DNA of 64,000 bases from an uncultured Clostridium sp. (lineage in GTDB: Bacteria; Bacillota; Clostridia; Lachnospirales; Lachnospiraceae): positions 1 through 64,000 of the forward strand of contig URFM01000012.1 of assembly GCA_900547035.1 (NCBI GenBank), written 5' to 3'. The position numbers and the translations under genes are program-made. The notes under the pieces are model-generated. The model was not told the DNA's origin, made no database searches, and saw only the letters and a list, made by a program, of their open reading frames with translations. Below are positions 16,529 through 26,294 of the stretch, piece after piece; within the stretch, counting starts at the first letter, position 1, and each line of letters opens with the position of its first letter.

Positions 16529-17215
16529 TCACAGAAAAGACTTCAGCTCCGCCAGCGCCCGAATCTCATAATCCGGCCGAATATCCGCTCTCCCCGGCAG
16601 TCTCCCGGGATTATACCAGCAGGTATCGGTCCCCGCCTGCTTTCCTCCCAGAATATCCGACTGGAGGGAATCTCCCACCAACAGCGTCTGGCTGGGTCTG
16701 ATTCCCGGAATTCTGGAAAAGCAATAGTCAAAATATTCTTTCTGTGGCTTCTGGCTTCCCGCATCCTCGGATACGAAGATGTCCTTCACAAACCGGTCCA
16801 GGCCGGAAGCGGCCAGACGCTTGTACTGGGTGGAGGAAGTGCCGTTGGTGACGATGTAGAGGTCGTATTTCTTCTGAAGATAACCGCAGATCTCCAGGGC
16901 TCCCTCAATGAGAATGGCGGACGCATCCAGCTGGCTTCGGTAAAGCTTCTCCGCCGCCTCGCCGTCCACCTCTTTCCCCAGAGCTCCGAAAAAATCCACA
17001 AATCGCTGGCATACCAGACGTTCCTTGGTCACCTCTCCCCTCTCAAAAGCCGCCCAGGCCCGCTCATTAATTTCATGATATAAACTCAGCCTCTCCTGCG
17101 TAGGCTCAAACCCGTAAGTTTTCAGCACAACCTTCATGCCGTCCGCCTCTGCCTGGTTAAAATCCAGAAGGGTTCCGTCCACATCCAGAAGGATGGCCTG
17201 ATATTGATTCTTCAT
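16529..17215 (-). CDS. HAD-superfamily phosphatase, YjjG type
   Basis: A 228-residue HAD hydrolase. Motif I is LLDVDGTLLDF (10-20), motif II is VTNGTSS, the Lys of motif III is in SQKPQKEYFD and motif IV is LLVGDSLQSDILGG. The helical cap matches the YjjG/YfnB group of pyrimidine-nucleotide phosphatases that clean up non-canonical nucleotides. The gene overlaps the preceding metallo-hydrolase by four bases (ATGA), so the two are coupled. Substrate is inferred from the subgroup only. Confidence 0.87.
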   Translation of the reverse strand: MKNQYQAILLDVDGTLLDFNQAEADGMKVVLKTYGFEPTQERLSLYHEINERAWAAFERGEVTKERLVCQRFVDFFGALGKEVDGEAAEKLYRSQLDASAILIEGALEICGYLQKKYDLYIVTNGTSSTQYKRLAASGLDRFVKDIFVSEDAGSQKPQKEYFDYCFSRIPGIRPSQTLLVGDSLQSDILGGKQAGTDTCWYNPGRLPGRADIRPDYEIRALAELKSFL

Positions 17216-17913
17216 AAAATAAACACCTGCCCATCTTTCTCCACTTCCACAATCCGCTCCCGATAATCCCCGGACTCCTCCATCCCCTTAAGCCTGGGAA
17301 TCACGGAGAAATCTCCCCAGCAGTGCATGGGGAATACATAGCGGGCGCCTACGGTTTTCATAAAATCATCCATTCCCCTGAAGAAATCCTTCTCTTGACG
17401 GGGATCCAAAGGCACGAAGGCCACATCGATTTTTTCACCTTTCATGACCTCAAGCTGCCGGTGGTAGTTTACCTCCATATTTCGGTTCCAGTCCCTGGGC
17501 TCTCCCTCCCACTGCCAGTTGTTTAAGTCTCCCGCGTGGTAGATCACGCCCTCCGGAGTGTGAATCAGGAAAGCCACCCCTTCGTCGGTGGATTGAAAGG
17601 TTCTCACGGAAAAGCCGGAAAGCCAGGGCAGTGAAAACTCCTGCCCCGGCCCTGCAAAAACGATCCGGTCACGTAATTCGGGAGGTGTCCGCTTCTCCCA
17701 GATATCATCTGACAGTACATAATACACGTTCTGCCGTTCTTTAGCCAGTTCGAAAATCACCGGTGAAAAATGATCTCCATGACGGTGGCTGGCAAACACC
17801 ACTGCCGGCTTGCCCTCCGGCAAAGAAAGATTTCCCTGAAAATAATCAAAAAGCAATGCCGTTTCCTTCAGCTCCGCCAAAAAGGAACTGTGATGAATGT
17901 AGGTAATTTTCAT
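17212..17913 (-). CDS. Metallo-beta-lactamase-fold hydrolase (UlaG-like)
   Basis: A 233-residue MBL-fold protein. The first strand reads MKITYIHHSSFLAEL, the metal motif is SHRHGDHFSP (HxHxDH), an Asp ligand lies in YHAGDLNNW and a late His in FPMHCWGD. These match a two-metal site of the YwlD/UlaG-like single-domain hydrolases. The substrate cannot be read. The gene sits between a YitT paralogue and the HAD phosphatase with a three-base gap and a four-base overlap. Confidence 0.87.
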   Translation of the reverse strand: MKITYIHHSSFLAELKETALLFDYFQGNLSLPEGKPAVVFASHRHGDHFSPVIFELAKERQNVYYVLSDDIWEKRTPPELRDRIVFAGPGQEFSLPWLSGFSVRTFQSTDEGVAFLIHTPEGVIYHAGDLNNWQWEGEPRDWNRNMEVNYHRQLEVMKGEKIDVAFVPLDPRQEKDFFRGMDDFMKTVGARYVFPMHCWGDFSVIPRLKGMEESGDYRERIVEVEKDGQVFIL

Positions 17914-17916
17914 AAA

Positions 17917-18783
17917 TCAGCCGCCCTCCTTCAGTTCTTTAAATCCAAAGCCCAGCACCTCGCTGGTCTCGGTCGCCATCATAAAGGCATCCGGATCCAC
18001 CTCATAAATAATCCGTTTCAGGCGCGGAAACTGCGACTTGCGCACCGTACACAAAAGAAGGGTGGTATCCTCCTTGCTGTAGGCGCCCTGGGCTTTCAGC
18101 AGGGTTGCGCTTCGATCCAGATCCACAATAACCCGTTCTGCAATCGCTTCCGGCTTCTTCGTCACCACGGTAGCCATGGTGCTGACTTCTCCGCCGTAGA
18201 TGATACCGTCAATCACCTTCGTCTGTGCAAATAAGGTCACCAGGCCGAACAGCGCCGCATCGATATTGCCAAATACAAAAATCGAAACCACCAGTACAAT
18301 ACCGTCCACCAGAAGCAGCGCCCTTCCAATCGACATCTGGGGCCGTTTCTTTTGAAGCAGATACCCCAAAATATCCGATCCCCCCGTGGTTGTTCCCGCC
18401 AAAAAGATCAGCGCCATGCCTACGCCAATAACAACCCCTCCGTAAAGGCTGCACAGGAAACGGTCCCCTGTATATACCGGGCAAAGCGGCGCCACCAATA
18501 CATCAAGAACTAAGGAAGAAAGAGCCGTAGTTACGGCGGTTGTTACCGCAAATCGGCGGCTTAGGTAAAACCAGGCCAGAATCAAAAGCGGAATGTTGGT
18601 AGCCATGGTCATCATGCCAATCGGCAGATTTGTCAGATGGTTGACCAGAAGGGCGACACCGATGGCGCCTCCGGGAGCCACCTGAGCCGGCTCCACAAAC
18701 GCGTGCGTTCCAATATCATAAATCAAAATGCCCACCAAAAGCAGCACCAAATTTTTCCCTTCTTTTTTCAGCATTGTTCTCAA
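17917..18783 (-). CDS. YitT-family membrane protein, second copy
   Basis: A 288-residue paralogue of the protein at 10199-11065, with the same helices, the GTTTGGSDILGYLLQKK block and a DUF2179 C-terminus. The copies are the same length and about four-fifths similar by eye, so they look like an old local duplication. I chose the TTG start because GGAGG lies nine bases upstream; the next ATG is 18 bases from it. The bases around the ribosome site (CTCCTTAAAA and GCCCGGCAG) also match the first copy. Confidence 0.87.
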   Translation of the reverse strand: MRTMLKKEGKNLVLLLVGILIYDIGTHAFVEPAQVAPGGAIGVALLVNHLTNLPIGMMTMATNIPLLILAWFYLSRRFAVTTAVTTALSSLVLDVLVAPLCPVYTGDRFLCSLYGGVVIGVGMALIFLAGTTTGGSDILGYLLQKKRPQMSIGRALLLVDGIVLVVSIFVFGNIDAALFGLVTLFAQTKVIDGIIYGGEVSTMATVVTKKPEAIAERVIVDLDRSATLLKAQGAYSKEDTTLLLCTVRKSQFPRLKRIIYEVDPDAFMMATETSEVLGFGFKELKEGG

Positions 18784-18893
18784 TCCGTTTTACCTCCTTA
18801 AAATCCGCCCGGCAGGCCAGAATCCGGTCCGCCGGGCGGGCAATTCAATCCATATACTGCAGAATGGTCAAAACCATCATTTCAAACCGGAGG

Positions 18894-20105
18894 TCAGCCA
18901 AAGGTTTTTTGATTCTCCTCAAACTCTTTTTCAATCACAGGCAAAAGAGAGGAGTCCATAATCAAATCCCATGAGGTTCCCGCCAGCGCTTTCGCTCCGT
19001 AAATCACGCAATTATGCGCAGCCTCCGTCTTTCCTGCCTGAATATACTCCTGGGAATGGGAAGCCGTACCGGAAGGCACAAACTGAACTCTCAGGCAGCA
19101 ACCGGGCAGCCGGTGCATCACATTGCCAAAATCCGTAGATCCGGTCTTTTCTCTGGGCGGTTTTAAATCCGGAATTCCGGCTTCTGCCGCATTCTTCATT
19201 ACCAGATCATTGAGGGCAAACACAGGAACCTTATTGTCCAGAGACTGTGTTTCCGTAATCTTCGCTTCCACGCCGGACATCATTGCAGCGCCGTTAATAA
19301 TATTATAAAAGCGATCCTTTAAACTGTCCAGATAATCTCGTGAAAAAGAACGCAGAGCAAATTTTCCCACCGCATAGCCCGGCACCACATTTTCCGGACC
19401 AGGAAGTTCTTTTACCGTATAATGCAGCCGCACATCATCCCGGACATGCTCCCGGAGAAATTCCACGCCCTGGAAGGCCAGAAGCAATGCGTCAAATGCG
19501 CTGCGCCCCTGCTCAGGCGCAATCGCAGCGTGGGCTTTCTTTCCGAAAAATTCCACATGATAAGTAGAAAGAGCAAGACACTTTTTATCCGTACAGGTAT
19601 CCGGCGCCCCATGCATCATCAGCGCCACGTCGATATCCTGAAAACAGCCCGCCTTCAGCATATTGATCTTCCCGCCAAAGGTTTCCTCCGCAGGCGTTCC
19701 ATAAACAACCAGATCGTATGGAACACTGGTCAGAACTTCTTTTACTGCCAATGCTGCTCCCAGACAGGAGGGACCCTGCATATGGTGTCCGCAGCCATGT
19801 CCCAGATTCTCCAGCGCATCATACTCACAGAGAATTCCAATTCTGGGGATACGTCCTTTGCCTGCATTCTGCGGACGGTTCTGATAAACTCCCCGGAAAG
19901 CTGTTTTCAGCCCGCCGCAGCCAGTCTCTACCGTAAATCCATTTTTCTTTAAAACATCGGTCAGCAGCGCTGCTGCCTGAACCTCGTTGCCATCGGTTTC
20001 CGGATGGTCAAAAATAAAATCCGCCATTTCTGTCAGCTGTTCTGCCATATGGTCGATCGCCTCATACAGCTGGCATTTCTTTTCCATAACTGTCTTCTCA
20101 CTCAT
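18894..20105 (-). CDS. M20-family amidohydrolase, AbgB-like
   Basis: A 403-residue metal amidohydrolase. The catalytic signature is EYDALENLGHGCGHHMQGPS (about 94-113), the acidic metal ligands are in YGTPAEETFGGK (Glu-Glu), and a dimerisation domain starts near HVEFFGKKAHAAIAPEQGRS. This group cleaves N-acyl or aminobenzoyl amino acids. It follows the YfcC carrier by 15 bases and probably hydrolyses the compound that carrier imports. The divergent LysR is the likely regulator. Confidence 0.88.
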   Translation of the reverse strand: MSEKTVMEKKCQLYEAIDHMAEQLTEMADFIFDHPETDGNEVQAAALLTDVLKKNGFTVETGCGGLKTAFRGVYQNRPQNAGKGRIPRIGILCEYDALENLGHGCGHHMQGPSCLGAALAVKEVLTSVPYDLVVYGTPAEETFGGKINMLKAGCFQDIDVALMMHGAPDTCTDKKCLALSTYHVEFFGKKAHAAIAPEQGRSAFDALLLAFQGVEFLREHVRDDVRLHYTVKELPGPENVVPGYAVGKFALRSFSRDYLDSLKDRFYNIINGAAMMSGVEAKITETQSLDNKVPVFALNDLVMKNAAEAGIPDLKPPREKTGSTDFGNVMHRLPGCCLRVQFVPSGTASHSQEYIQAGKTEAAHNCVIYGAKALAGTSWDLIMDSSLLPVIEKEFEENQKTFG

Positions 20106-20120
20106 TTTGACTGTCTCCTT

Positions 20121-21524
20121 TTACATGGGTCCATACTGAATTAACTGAGCAATTACTACCATAATACAGCCTACTACAGTCCACATGGCAAAGCATCTCC
20201 ACATAAAGCGTACCCACCGGTCATAAGGGATATTCACAGCGCCCAGAATTCCCATCAGGGCTCCGGAAGTAGGCAGAATATAATTTACAAAACCGTCGCC
20301 AAAGTTAAATGCCAGCACTGCAGTCTGACGGGTAACTCCAAGAAGATCCGCCAGCGGAATCATGATGGGCATAGTAACGGAAGCCTGGCCGGAACCTGAA
20401 CTGATAAACAGGGAAACAATTATATTAGCAATCAACATTCCAGGTCCCTGCAAAATATAGGGGACATGGTCCAAAACACTTGCAAGGCTGTGTACAACTG
20501 TATCTACAATCGTTCCATCCGCCATGATAGAGCCGATGCCTCTGGCCAGGCCAATGGTAATCGCCGCGCTCATCATGCCTTTACAGCCTTCTACGAATTC
20601 CTTGGAAATCCGGTTGGGGCTGAAGCCTGCCACCGCGCCGCTGATTACAGCCAGTACCAGAAATACCGCGGAGTACTCCGGCAGATCCCAGCCCAGAGCC
20701 ACGCTTCCATAGATAATGACGATGAGAGAAACCACCAGGCAGCCGATCACCAGCCATTTTCTCAAATCCATGGTTCCGAAATCTTCCAGGCTCACCTTAC
20801 CGGCCATTTCATTTTCCTTGTCCAGATCATACATAGGGGACTTTTCCGGATGCTTTTTCACTTTGGTGGCATAGCGAATCAGGAAAATGTTGGTTACCAC
20901 ATAGAACACTCCGAAACAGACAAAGCGATATCCAATTCCGGAAAAAGGAGGAAGCTCCGCGATCTGCTGGCTTACCAGCGTAGTGCTGGCGTTTAAGGTA
21001 CCAGTAGAAAATCCGATGGCTCCGCCCAGGATAATAATGGCAGTTCCTGTCAGAGAATCCAGCCCCAAAGCAAGGGACAGCATTACCATCACCGGCGCAA
21101 AAGCAATAAACATATTAACCGCCTGAGTGGTGCAGATCAGGCCAAAGATCAGAGTCAAAATCGGGATAAAGATGGCTATCTTCCCAGAAAACTTCATGGC
21201 CACCTTAGCTACAATCGCCTGAAGGGCCCCTGACTTGGTCAGCATGTGGAAAGCGCCGCCGGAGAACAGGATGACCAGAAGCAGGTCGATGTTGTCCATA
21301 AATGCGTTTACTATATACATGGGGATTAAACCCGGATTTACCGGCGTCCTGGGTACGTAGGAGAACTGCTGCGGGTCGATCACCTCCACTCCTCTGGCGT
21401 CTTCAAAACGGACATACTCTCCGGCGGGGATAATCCAAGTCAAAATTACCGCTGCCACAATAATCGCAAGAATAATTACAAAGGTATGCGGCATTTCAAA
21501 TTTTCTTTTTTCCTTCATATACAC
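20121..21524 (-). CDS. YfcC/DcuC-type carrier
   Basis: A 467-residue polytopic protein with about twelve helices. It carries the family-typical opening PHTFVIILAIIVAAVILTWI followed by IPAGEY, and the conserved SGSGQASVTMPIMIPLADLLG and NYILPTSG-like region near residues 365-420. YfcC proteins are ion-gradient carriers for C4-dicarboxylates, peptides or related acids. The GTG start has AAGGA five bases upstream; an ATG two codons later is possible. Together with the M20 hydrolase it forms a two-gene uptake-and-cleavage operon. Confidence 0.88.
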   Translation of the reverse strand: MYMKEKRKFEMPHTFVIILAIIVAAVILTWIIPAGEYVRFEDARGVEVIDPQQFSYVPRTPVNPGLIPMYIVNAFMDNIDLLLVILFSGGAFHMLTKSGALQAIVAKVAMKFSGKIAIFIPILTLIFGLICTTQAVNMFIAFAPVMVMLSLALGLDSLTGTAIIILGGAIGFSTGTLNASTTLVSQQIAELPPFSGIGYRFVCFGVFYVVTNIFLIRYATKVKKHPEKSPMYDLDKENEMAGKVSLEDFGTMDLRKWLVIGCLVVSLIVIIYGSVALGWDLPEYSAVFLVLAVISGAVAGFSPNRISKEFVEGCKGMMSAAITIGLARGIGSIMADGTIVDTVVHSLASVLDHVPYILQGPGMLIANIIVSLFISSGSGQASVTMPIMIPLADLLGVTRQTAVLAFNFGDGFVNYILPTSGALMGILGAVNIPYDRWVRFMWRCFAMWTVVGCIMVVIAQLIQYGPM

Positions 21525-21608
21525 TTCATTCCTTTCTTCTTTTGGTCTTAATTCCTTAAATCACCAGAAGGCAGGGCCCTTGTCTTCTTGACCATCGGCT
21601 ATGAATCC

Positions 21609-21675
21609 AGTATAATCCCCTTAGATACATAAATCAAATTTAAAATTTCTAAACTTTTCATAGCCAAAAGCTATG
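21609..21675 (-). promoter_or_regulatory. Promoter of the YfcC-M20 operon and LysR-type site
   Basis: Reading the minus strand, TTGATT (21632-21637) and TATACT (21609-21614) lie 17 bases apart. Upstream of the -35 box there is an inverted repeat CATAGC-CAAAA-GCTATG (21659-21675 on the plus strand), 17 bases in total and centred about 30 bases upstream of the -35 box. A second partial copy, GGCTATGAAT, lies near 21596. The divergent LysR at 21727 is the natural binder. Confidence 0.6.
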
Positions 21676-21726
21676 TTTTATTCCTTTCATCAACCGCGGT
21701 TTTAATGAATCAAGGAGGAAGCAGAT

Positions 21727-22641
21727 ATGGATTTAAAGGAACAGGAATACGTGGTAGCTCTCGCGGAATACGGCAGCATCACCCGGGCAGCAGAAGCCCT
21801 TTTCATTTCCCAGCCCACATTGAGCATCTTTTTAAGCCGTCTGGAAAATCGTCTGGGGACACCCCTTTTTGACAAGATCGGCAGAAAGCTGGTTCCCACC
21901 GTAGCCGGGGAGCTCTATGTGCGGCGGGCCAAGGAGCTGCTCATGATCCAAAGCCAATTTCAGGGTGAGCTGTCCGATTTGATTTCCGGTTCTTACGGAC
22001 GGCTGAGGCTGGGAATTCACAGCCGCAGAAGTTCTTATCTGCTGCCCAAGGTAATGGCCCAGTTTCGTATCCAATACCCCAACGTAGATTTATCCCTTTG
22101 CGAGACCGGGAGTGCTGATATGGAGCAGAAGCTTATGGAGGGCAGCCTGGACCTGATTCTGTCCAACCGTTTTCTACAGCCGGAAAAGCTGGCTTTCTTC
22201 CCTATTTACCAGGACACTTTGGTAGCCGCCCTCCCCTTCGGACATCCGGCCTGTGAAAAAACCGTCATGCTGCCGGGCCATACGCGGCGCTGGCTGGACC
22301 TCCGGGAACTGAGAGATGAATTTTTCATTCTCCAATATCCCCACCAGACAACCCGCCTGTTTACCGACCAGGCCCTGCGCTACAGCGGCGTTGTGCCAAA
22401 GAAGCTTTTTTACATTCAGAATATGGAAACGGCCGCCCAGATGGCGGCCGAAGGAGTGGGCGTAGCCTTCTCCATGGACAGCTACGCCAAGCATTTTACT
22501 TATGAAAAACCAGTTTATTTCTTTGAAGTAGGGGACCCGGATTTTTCCGTCCAGATTGCCCTGGCCCACCGAAAGGAGGCCCATATCCCGAAATATATGG
22601 AACTCTTCATCCGGCTGGTAAGGGAGAACTTCAACCGATAA
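21727..22641 (+). CDS. LysR-family regulator divergent to the YfcC operon
   Basis: A 304-residue LysR protein. The winged helix is clear: EYGSITRAAEALFISQPTLS (residues 14-33) followed by LENRLGTPLFDKIGRKLVPT. The remaining two-thirds is the periplasmic-binding-like effector domain. It begins 200 bases from the divergent YfcC gene with a CATAGC/GCTATG site between. It likely senses the transported compound or its product. The start ATG follows AAGGAGGAAGCAGAT. Confidence 0.9.
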   Translation: MDLKEQEYVVALAEYGSITRAAEALFISQPTLSIFLSRLENRLGTPLFDKIGRKLVPTVAGELYVRRAKELLMIQSQFQGELSDLISGSYGRLRLGIHSRRSSYLLPKVMAQFRIQYPNVDLSLCETGSADMEQKLMEGSLDLILSNRFLQPEKLAFFPIYQDTLVAALPFGHPACEKTVMLPGHTRRWLDLRELRDEFFILQYPHQTTRLFTDQALRYSGVVPKKLFYIQNMETAAQMAAEGVGVAFSMDSYAKHFTYEKPVYFFEVGDPDFSVQIALAHRKEAHIPKYMELFIRLVRENFNR

Positions 22642-22643
22642 AA

Positions 22644-24527
22644 TCACGCCGCGAAATTGCCCGTATACAGCTGATAGTATTTGCCCTTGGCGGCAATCAG
22701 CTCGTCGTGGGTTCCCCTCTCGATAATCCGTCCCTGCTCCATTACCATGATACAGTCGGAGTTTTTCACCGTCGAGAGCCGGTGGGCGATGACAAAGGTG
22801 GTCCGCCCCATCATCAGGGCGTCCATGCCCGCCTGTACCAGCTTCTCCGTCCGGGTGTCGATGGATGAGGTAGCCTCGTCCAGAATCAGGGCCGGCGGGT
22901 CGGCTACCGCAGCCCGGGCGATGGCCAATAGCTGTCTCTGTCCCTGGCTTAAGTTGGCACCGTCGCCGGTGAGCATGGTGTTGTAGCCGTCAGGCAGACG
23001 GCGGATAAAGGCGTCGGCGTTGGCCAGCCTGGCGGCAGCCATGCACTCCTCGTCCGTGGCGTCCAGTTTTCCATACCGGATATTCTCCATCACCGTGCCG
23101 GTAAACAGGTGGGTGTCCTGGAGCACCATACCCAGCGAGCGGCGCAGGTCTCCCTTTTTAATCTTGTTGATGTTGATGCCGTCATAGCGGATTTTTCCGT
23201 CGGCGATGTCGTAGAACCGGTTAATCAGGTTGGTGATGGTGGTCTTTCCTGCTCCGGTAGCGCCTACGAAGGCAATCTTCTGCCCCGGCTTCGCCCAAAG
23301 GCTGATGTTATGCAGCACAATCTTGTCCTTGGTATATCCGAAGTCCACATCGTCCAGGACCACGCCGCCCTCCAGCTTGGTGTAAGTCACCGTTCCGTCC
23401 TGATGGAGATGCTTCCAGGCCCACAGGTTGGTCTGGACAGAAGATTCGGACAGCTTCCCGTCCTTGTCCTCCACCGCGTTGACCAGCTCCACATAGCCGT
23501 CGTCCGTCTCCGGCTCCTGGTCCATCAAATCGAAGACACGGGCTGCGCCGGCCGCGGCGTTGACCACAAAGTTAATCTGCTGGCTCACCTGGGTGATGGG
23601 GTTGGTAAAGCTTTTGTTTAACCCCACAAAGGTAATCACCGTGCCTACGGTTACCCCTGCCATTCCGTTGATGCCCAGGACCGCTCCAATCATGGCAACC
23701 AGGGCATAACTAATCCAGCCGATATTGGCGTTTACGGGCATCAGCAGGTTGGCGTAGCCGTTGGCCTTATCAGAGCTGTGTCGCAGGGCCTCGTTGACCT
23801 TGTGGAAGTCCTCCATGGCCGCCTGCTCGTGGCAGAATACCTTAACCACCTTCTGGCCGTCCATCATTTCCTCGATAAAACCGTCCACAGCGCCCAAATC
23901 CTGCTGCTGGCGGACGTAATATTTTCCTGACAGCTTGGATAAATTGGCGGTGACCGTCAGCATCACCACGGCAGTCAGAATGGAAATCACCGTCAGCGCC
24001 GGGTTGATAACCAGCATGGTCACCAGGGTCGCCGTCATGGTCAGCACTGAGTTGATAATCTGGGGAATACTCTGGCTCAACATCTGCCGCAGGGTATCCA
24101 CATCATTGGTGTAAACCGACATGATATCGCCGTGGGCGTGGGTGTCAAAATACTGAATCGGCAGGGCCTCCATCTTGTGGAACAAATCGTCCCTCAGCCG
24201 CAGCATGGTCCCCTGGCTGATATTGACCATAATCCGATTGTAGGAAAATGCGGCGATTACGCCGATTCCCATCACGCAGGCCAGCTGAATCAGGTCGGAG
24301 CGCAGGCTGCCGAAGTCGTCGGACCCCTGGGAAAGCATAGGCATAATATAGTTGTCTACCAGTTTCTGGGGGAAGCTGGCCCCGATAACCGTAGCCACAG
24401 CGTTGATTAAAATACAGGCCACCACAATGATAAAAGGATATTTATAATAATGGAGCATATACCGAACCACCCGTTTAATGGACGCCGCAACGGCAGATAC
24501 TCCGGTTCTGGCATGTTTGTCACTCAT
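22644..24527 (-). CDS. ABC exporter half, catalytically competent subunit
   Basis: A 627-residue half transporter with an N-terminal six-helix membrane domain (to about 330) and a C-terminal ATPase: Walker A GATGAGKTT, signature LSQGQRQ, Walker B LILDEATSSIDTRTE with an intact catalytic Glu, and H-loop AHRLSTVK. A 30-residue insertion (VNAVEDKDGKLSESSVQTNL) lies between the domains. With the partner encoded upstream it forms a heterodimer of the LmrCD/TM287-288 type. The partner has an Asp in place of the catalytic Glu, which is normal for this class. It ends three bases from a convergent LysR gene. Confidence 0.92.
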   Translation of the reverse strand: MSDKHARTGVSAVAASIKRVVRYMLHYYKYPFIIVVACILINAVATVIGASFPQKLVDNYIMPMLSQGSDDFGSLRSDLIQLACVMGIGVIAAFSYNRIMVNISQGTMLRLRDDLFHKMEALPIQYFDTHAHGDIMSVYTNDVDTLRQMLSQSIPQIINSVLTMTATLVTMLVINPALTVISILTAVVMLTVTANLSKLSGKYYVRQQQDLGAVDGFIEEMMDGQKVVKVFCHEQAAMEDFHKVNEALRHSSDKANGYANLLMPVNANIGWISYALVAMIGAVLGINGMAGVTVGTVITFVGLNKSFTNPITQVSQQINFVVNAAAGAARVFDLMDQEPETDDGYVELVNAVEDKDGKLSESSVQTNLWAWKHLHQDGTVTYTKLEGGVVLDDVDFGYTKDKIVLHNISLWAKPGQKIAFVGATGAGKTTITNLINRFYDIADGKIRYDGININKIKKGDLRRSLGMVLQDTHLFTGTVMENIRYGKLDATDEECMAAARLANADAFIRRLPDGYNTMLTGDGANLSQGQRQLLAIARAAVADPPALILDEATSSIDTRTEKLVQAGMDALMMGRTTFVIAHRLSTVKNSDCIMVMEQGRIIERGTHDELIAAKGKYYQLYTGNFAA

Positions 24528-24548
24528 AGCTTTTTCCTCCTTTCTCTT

Positions 24549-26294
24549 TTAAGCCGGCTGGTCAAAGTCGCCGCTGCCTTCCAGCTGTGAATTGTAAATC
24601 TCCTGGTAGATGGCATTGTTCTTCAGCAGGTTCTCATGAGTGTCAAAGGCATTAATCCGCCCGTCCTCCAGCACCAGAATCCGGTCCGCGGACTCCACGC
24701 TGGAAATACGCTGAGCGATGATCATCTTGGTAGTTCCCGGAATCTCCTTCGCCAGCGCCGCCCGGATTTTCGCGTCCGTAGCCGTGTCCACCGCGCTGGT
24801 GGAATCGTCCAAAATCAATATTTTCGGTTTTTTCAGCAGGGCCCTGGCAATGCACAGACGCTGCTTCTGTCCGCCGGACACATTGGAGCCGCCCCGGGTG
24901 ATGACCGTATGGTATCCGTCGGGCATGCGGTCGATGAACTCGTCGGCGCAGGCCGCCTCACAGGCCCTTTTACATTCTTCCTCCGTGGCGTCGGGATTGC
25001 CCCAGCGCAGGTTATCCAGGATGGTGCCGGAGAACAGGGTATTTTTCTGCAGGACCACGGAAACCTGATTTCGCAGAACCTCCGTGTCGTAATTTCGCAC
25101 GTCCACTCCGCCTACGCAGACGGACCCCTCGTCCACATCGTAGAGCCGGCAGATTAAATTCACCAGGCTGCTCTTTCCGCAGCCGGTCCCGCCGATAACG
25201 CCGATGGTCTCGCCGCTCTTAATGTGCAGGTCAATATCCGACAGAGCATTCTTCCCGCTTCCGTGCTTGTAGGAAAAATTCACATGGTTGAAGTCGATCC
25301 TGCCGTCCGCTACTTCCGTTACCGGCTGCTCCGGGTCCTTCAAATCCGGCGTTTCATCCAGTACTTCGCTGATTCGCCTTACGCTGGCTAAAGACATGCT
25401 GATCATAACGATGACCATGGACAGCATCATCAGACTCATCAGAAGGGACATGATGTAGCTGAACAGACTGGTCAAATCGCCGGTACTCATATCCCCCGCC
25501 ACGATAAATTTGGCGCCGAACCAGGATACCGAGATAATGCAGAAATAGACCGCCACCATCATGGCCGGGTTGTTGAAGGCCAGAAGTCCCTCGGCCCGAA
25601 CGGAAAGGTCGTAGAGCATCCTGGAGGCTTTGGAAAACTTTTTGTTCTCATAGTCTTCCCGGACAAATGCCTTTACCACCCGGATAGCCGTTACATTCTC
25701 CTGAACGCTGGCGTTTAAATCATCGTACTGTTTAAATACCTGCCGGAAGATTTTTAAGGTCACCGTCATGATAACGCCCAGCACCAGGATTAAAAACACC
25801 ACCGCAATCAAAAACATGCTGCTGAGCCTGGGGCTGATAATCAGGCACATGGCAAAGCTGAACACCAGGTTTAAGGGAGCCCGGACCGCCACGCGGATCA
25901 GCATCATAAAAGCATTCTGCACATTGGTGATATCCGTGGTCATACGGGTCACCAGGCCCGGTACGCTGAATTTGTCAATATTGGAAAATGAAAAGGTCTG
26001 GATATTTCCATAGATGGCCTCCCGCAGATTGGCTCCCAGCCCGGCGGATGCGCTGGCCGCGTTCCTGCCGGCCATTGCGCCGAAGCACAGGCTCAAGAAC
26101 GCCATGACCACCATCAGGGCTCCGTAGCGGTACACTATGGAGAGATTGCTGACCTCCAGCCCCTGGTCAATGATAATGGCTGTCACGAAGGGCATCAAAA
26201 TCTCCATTATCACCTCGAGGGCAGTGAAGCCAATGCATCGAAAGGCATTGCTTTTATATTGCTTTAACTGCCGTATTACGTTCTTCACTTTCAA
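24549..26294 (-). CDS. ABC exporter half, degenerate-site subunit
   Basis: A 581-residue half transporter. The membrane domain precedes an ATPase with Walker A GGTGCGKSS, signature VSGGQKQ and Walker B ILILDDSTSAVD. The residue after the Walker B Asp is Asp where active ATPases have Glu, and the H-loop region reads AQRISSVE with Gln before Arg. Such a site is typical of one half of a heterodimeric exporter. I used TTG because GGAGG is four bases upstream; a GTG two codons on is possible. Its start overlaps the MarR gene by about 40 bases. Confidence 0.9.
   Translation of the reverse strand: MKVKNVIRQLKQYKSNAFRCIGFTALEVIMEILMPFVTAIIIDQGLEVSNLSIVYRYGALMVVMAFLSLCFGAMAGRNAASASAGLGANLREAIYGNIQTFSFSNIDKFSVPGLVTRMTTDITNVQNAFMMLIRVAVRAPLNLVFSFAMCLIISPRLSSMFLIAVVFLILVLGVIMTVTLKIFRQVFKQYDDLNASVQENVTAIRVVKAFVREDYENKKFSKASRMLYDLSVRAEGLLAFNNPAMMVAVYFCIISVSWFGAKFIVAGDMSTGDLTSLFSYIMSLLMSLMMLSMVIVMISMSLASVRRISEVLDETPDLKDPEQPVTEVADGRIDFNHVNFSYKHGSGKNALSDIDLHIKSGETIGVIGGTGCGKSSLVNLICRLYDVDEGSVCVGGVDVRNYDTEVLRNQVSVVLQKNTLFSGTILDNLRWGNPDATEEECKRACEAACADEFIDRMPDGYHTVITRGGSNVSGGQKQRLCIARALLKKPKILILDDSTSAVDTATDAKIRAALAKEIPGTTKMIIAQRISSVESADRILVLEDGRINAFDTHENLLKNNAIYQEIYNSQLEGSGDFDQPA

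Noticed and set aside
16359..16571. 70-residue plus-strand frame after the SecB-like gene
   Set aside because: Begins inside the terminator stem-loop and has no proper ribosome site, although it contains hydrophobic residues; I see no support as a fourth cassette gene.
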